A stretch of DNA of 7,692 bases from Methanotrichaceae archaeon (lineage in GTDB: Archaea; Halobacteriota; Methanosarcinia; Methanotrichales; Methanotrichaceae). Position 1 is the first letter of the stretch; each line of letters starts with the position of its first letter. Location of the stretch: contig DUKF01000002.1 in assembly GCA_013329455.1 (NCBI GenBank), positions 1 to 7,692 on the forward strand, given 5' to 3'. The notes beneath the pieces are model-generated. The model was not told where the DNA came from, ran no database searches, and saw nothing but the letters and a program-made list of their open reading frames with translations. The translations under genes were made by a program, and so were the position numbers. Below are positions 7,673-7,692 of the stretch, one piece after another.

Positions 7673-7692
7673 GCTGAGGTAGCCAAGCGGCC
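7673..7692 (+). tRNA. tRNA 5' end (class II-like D-arm, probably Leu or Ser; runs off the window)
   Basis: The last 20 bases read as acceptor strand GCTGAGG (positions 1-7), U8 and A9, D-stem GCC, and D-loop AAGCGGCC with A14 and G18-G19. This is the standard start of a tRNA, and the D-arm style is that of archaeal leucine or serine tRNAs. A TATA-like box sits at the right distance upstream. The anticodon lies outside the window, so identity is open. Confidence 0.75.

Overview
The window looks like chromosomal DNA of a methanogenic euryarchaeon. The evidence is a methanogen-type ADH synthase of the archaeal aromatic amino acid pathway, a DadD-type 5'-deoxyadenosine deaminase, a COG1361/S-layer-like surface protein, a membrane-anchored SDH/ClpP-class peptidase, TATA-like boxes upstream of genes, and frequent GTG/TTG starts. 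The style is reminiscent of Methanothrix (Methanosaeta), but that genus guess is inference from memory of similar proteins and was not tested by any search.

Layout. (1) Positions 1-1964, minus strand: a compact cluster reading, in transcription order, HTH protein -> ectA -> ectB, with ectB cut by the left edge. EctA and EctB are the acetyltransferase and transaminase of ectoine synthesis. The HTH protein resembles the N-terminal DNA-binding half of an IS630-type transposase without any DDE catalytic domain, and its end overlaps the ectA start by 31 bp. (2) Positions 1965-2284: a 320-bp gene-free stretch with a perfect 14-bp palindrome just ahead of the HTH gene, a TATA-like box, two identical 12-bp direct repeats, and several strong hairpins that may be a structured RNA. 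(3) Positions 2285-3331, minus: a secreted or membrane-tethered protein with two rhodanese domains that both lack the usual catalytic cysteine. (4) Positions 3332-3479: a divergent promoter region with an 11-bp-arm inverted repeat. (5) Positions 3480-4271, plus: ADH synthase. (6) Positions 4377-5195, minus, and 5260-6282, plus: a divergent pair encoding a membrane-anchored serine peptidase and a surface-exposed, C-terminally anchored beta-sandwich protein. (7) Positions 6331-7581, minus: DadD. (8) From 7673, plus: the 5' end of a tRNA with a class II (Leu/Ser-like) D-arm, running off the right edge.

How it fits together. The ectoine module is the accessory part: osmolyte genes, rare in archaea and plausibly acquired, sit behind a transposase-derived DNA-binding protein and a palindromic upstream site. 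This is a candidate for an undescribed regulatory arrangement for ectoine synthesis in a methanogen. The remaining genes are housekeeping (aromatic biosynthesis, SAM-derived nucleoside salvage, tRNA) or envelope functions and show no obvious operon link to each other.
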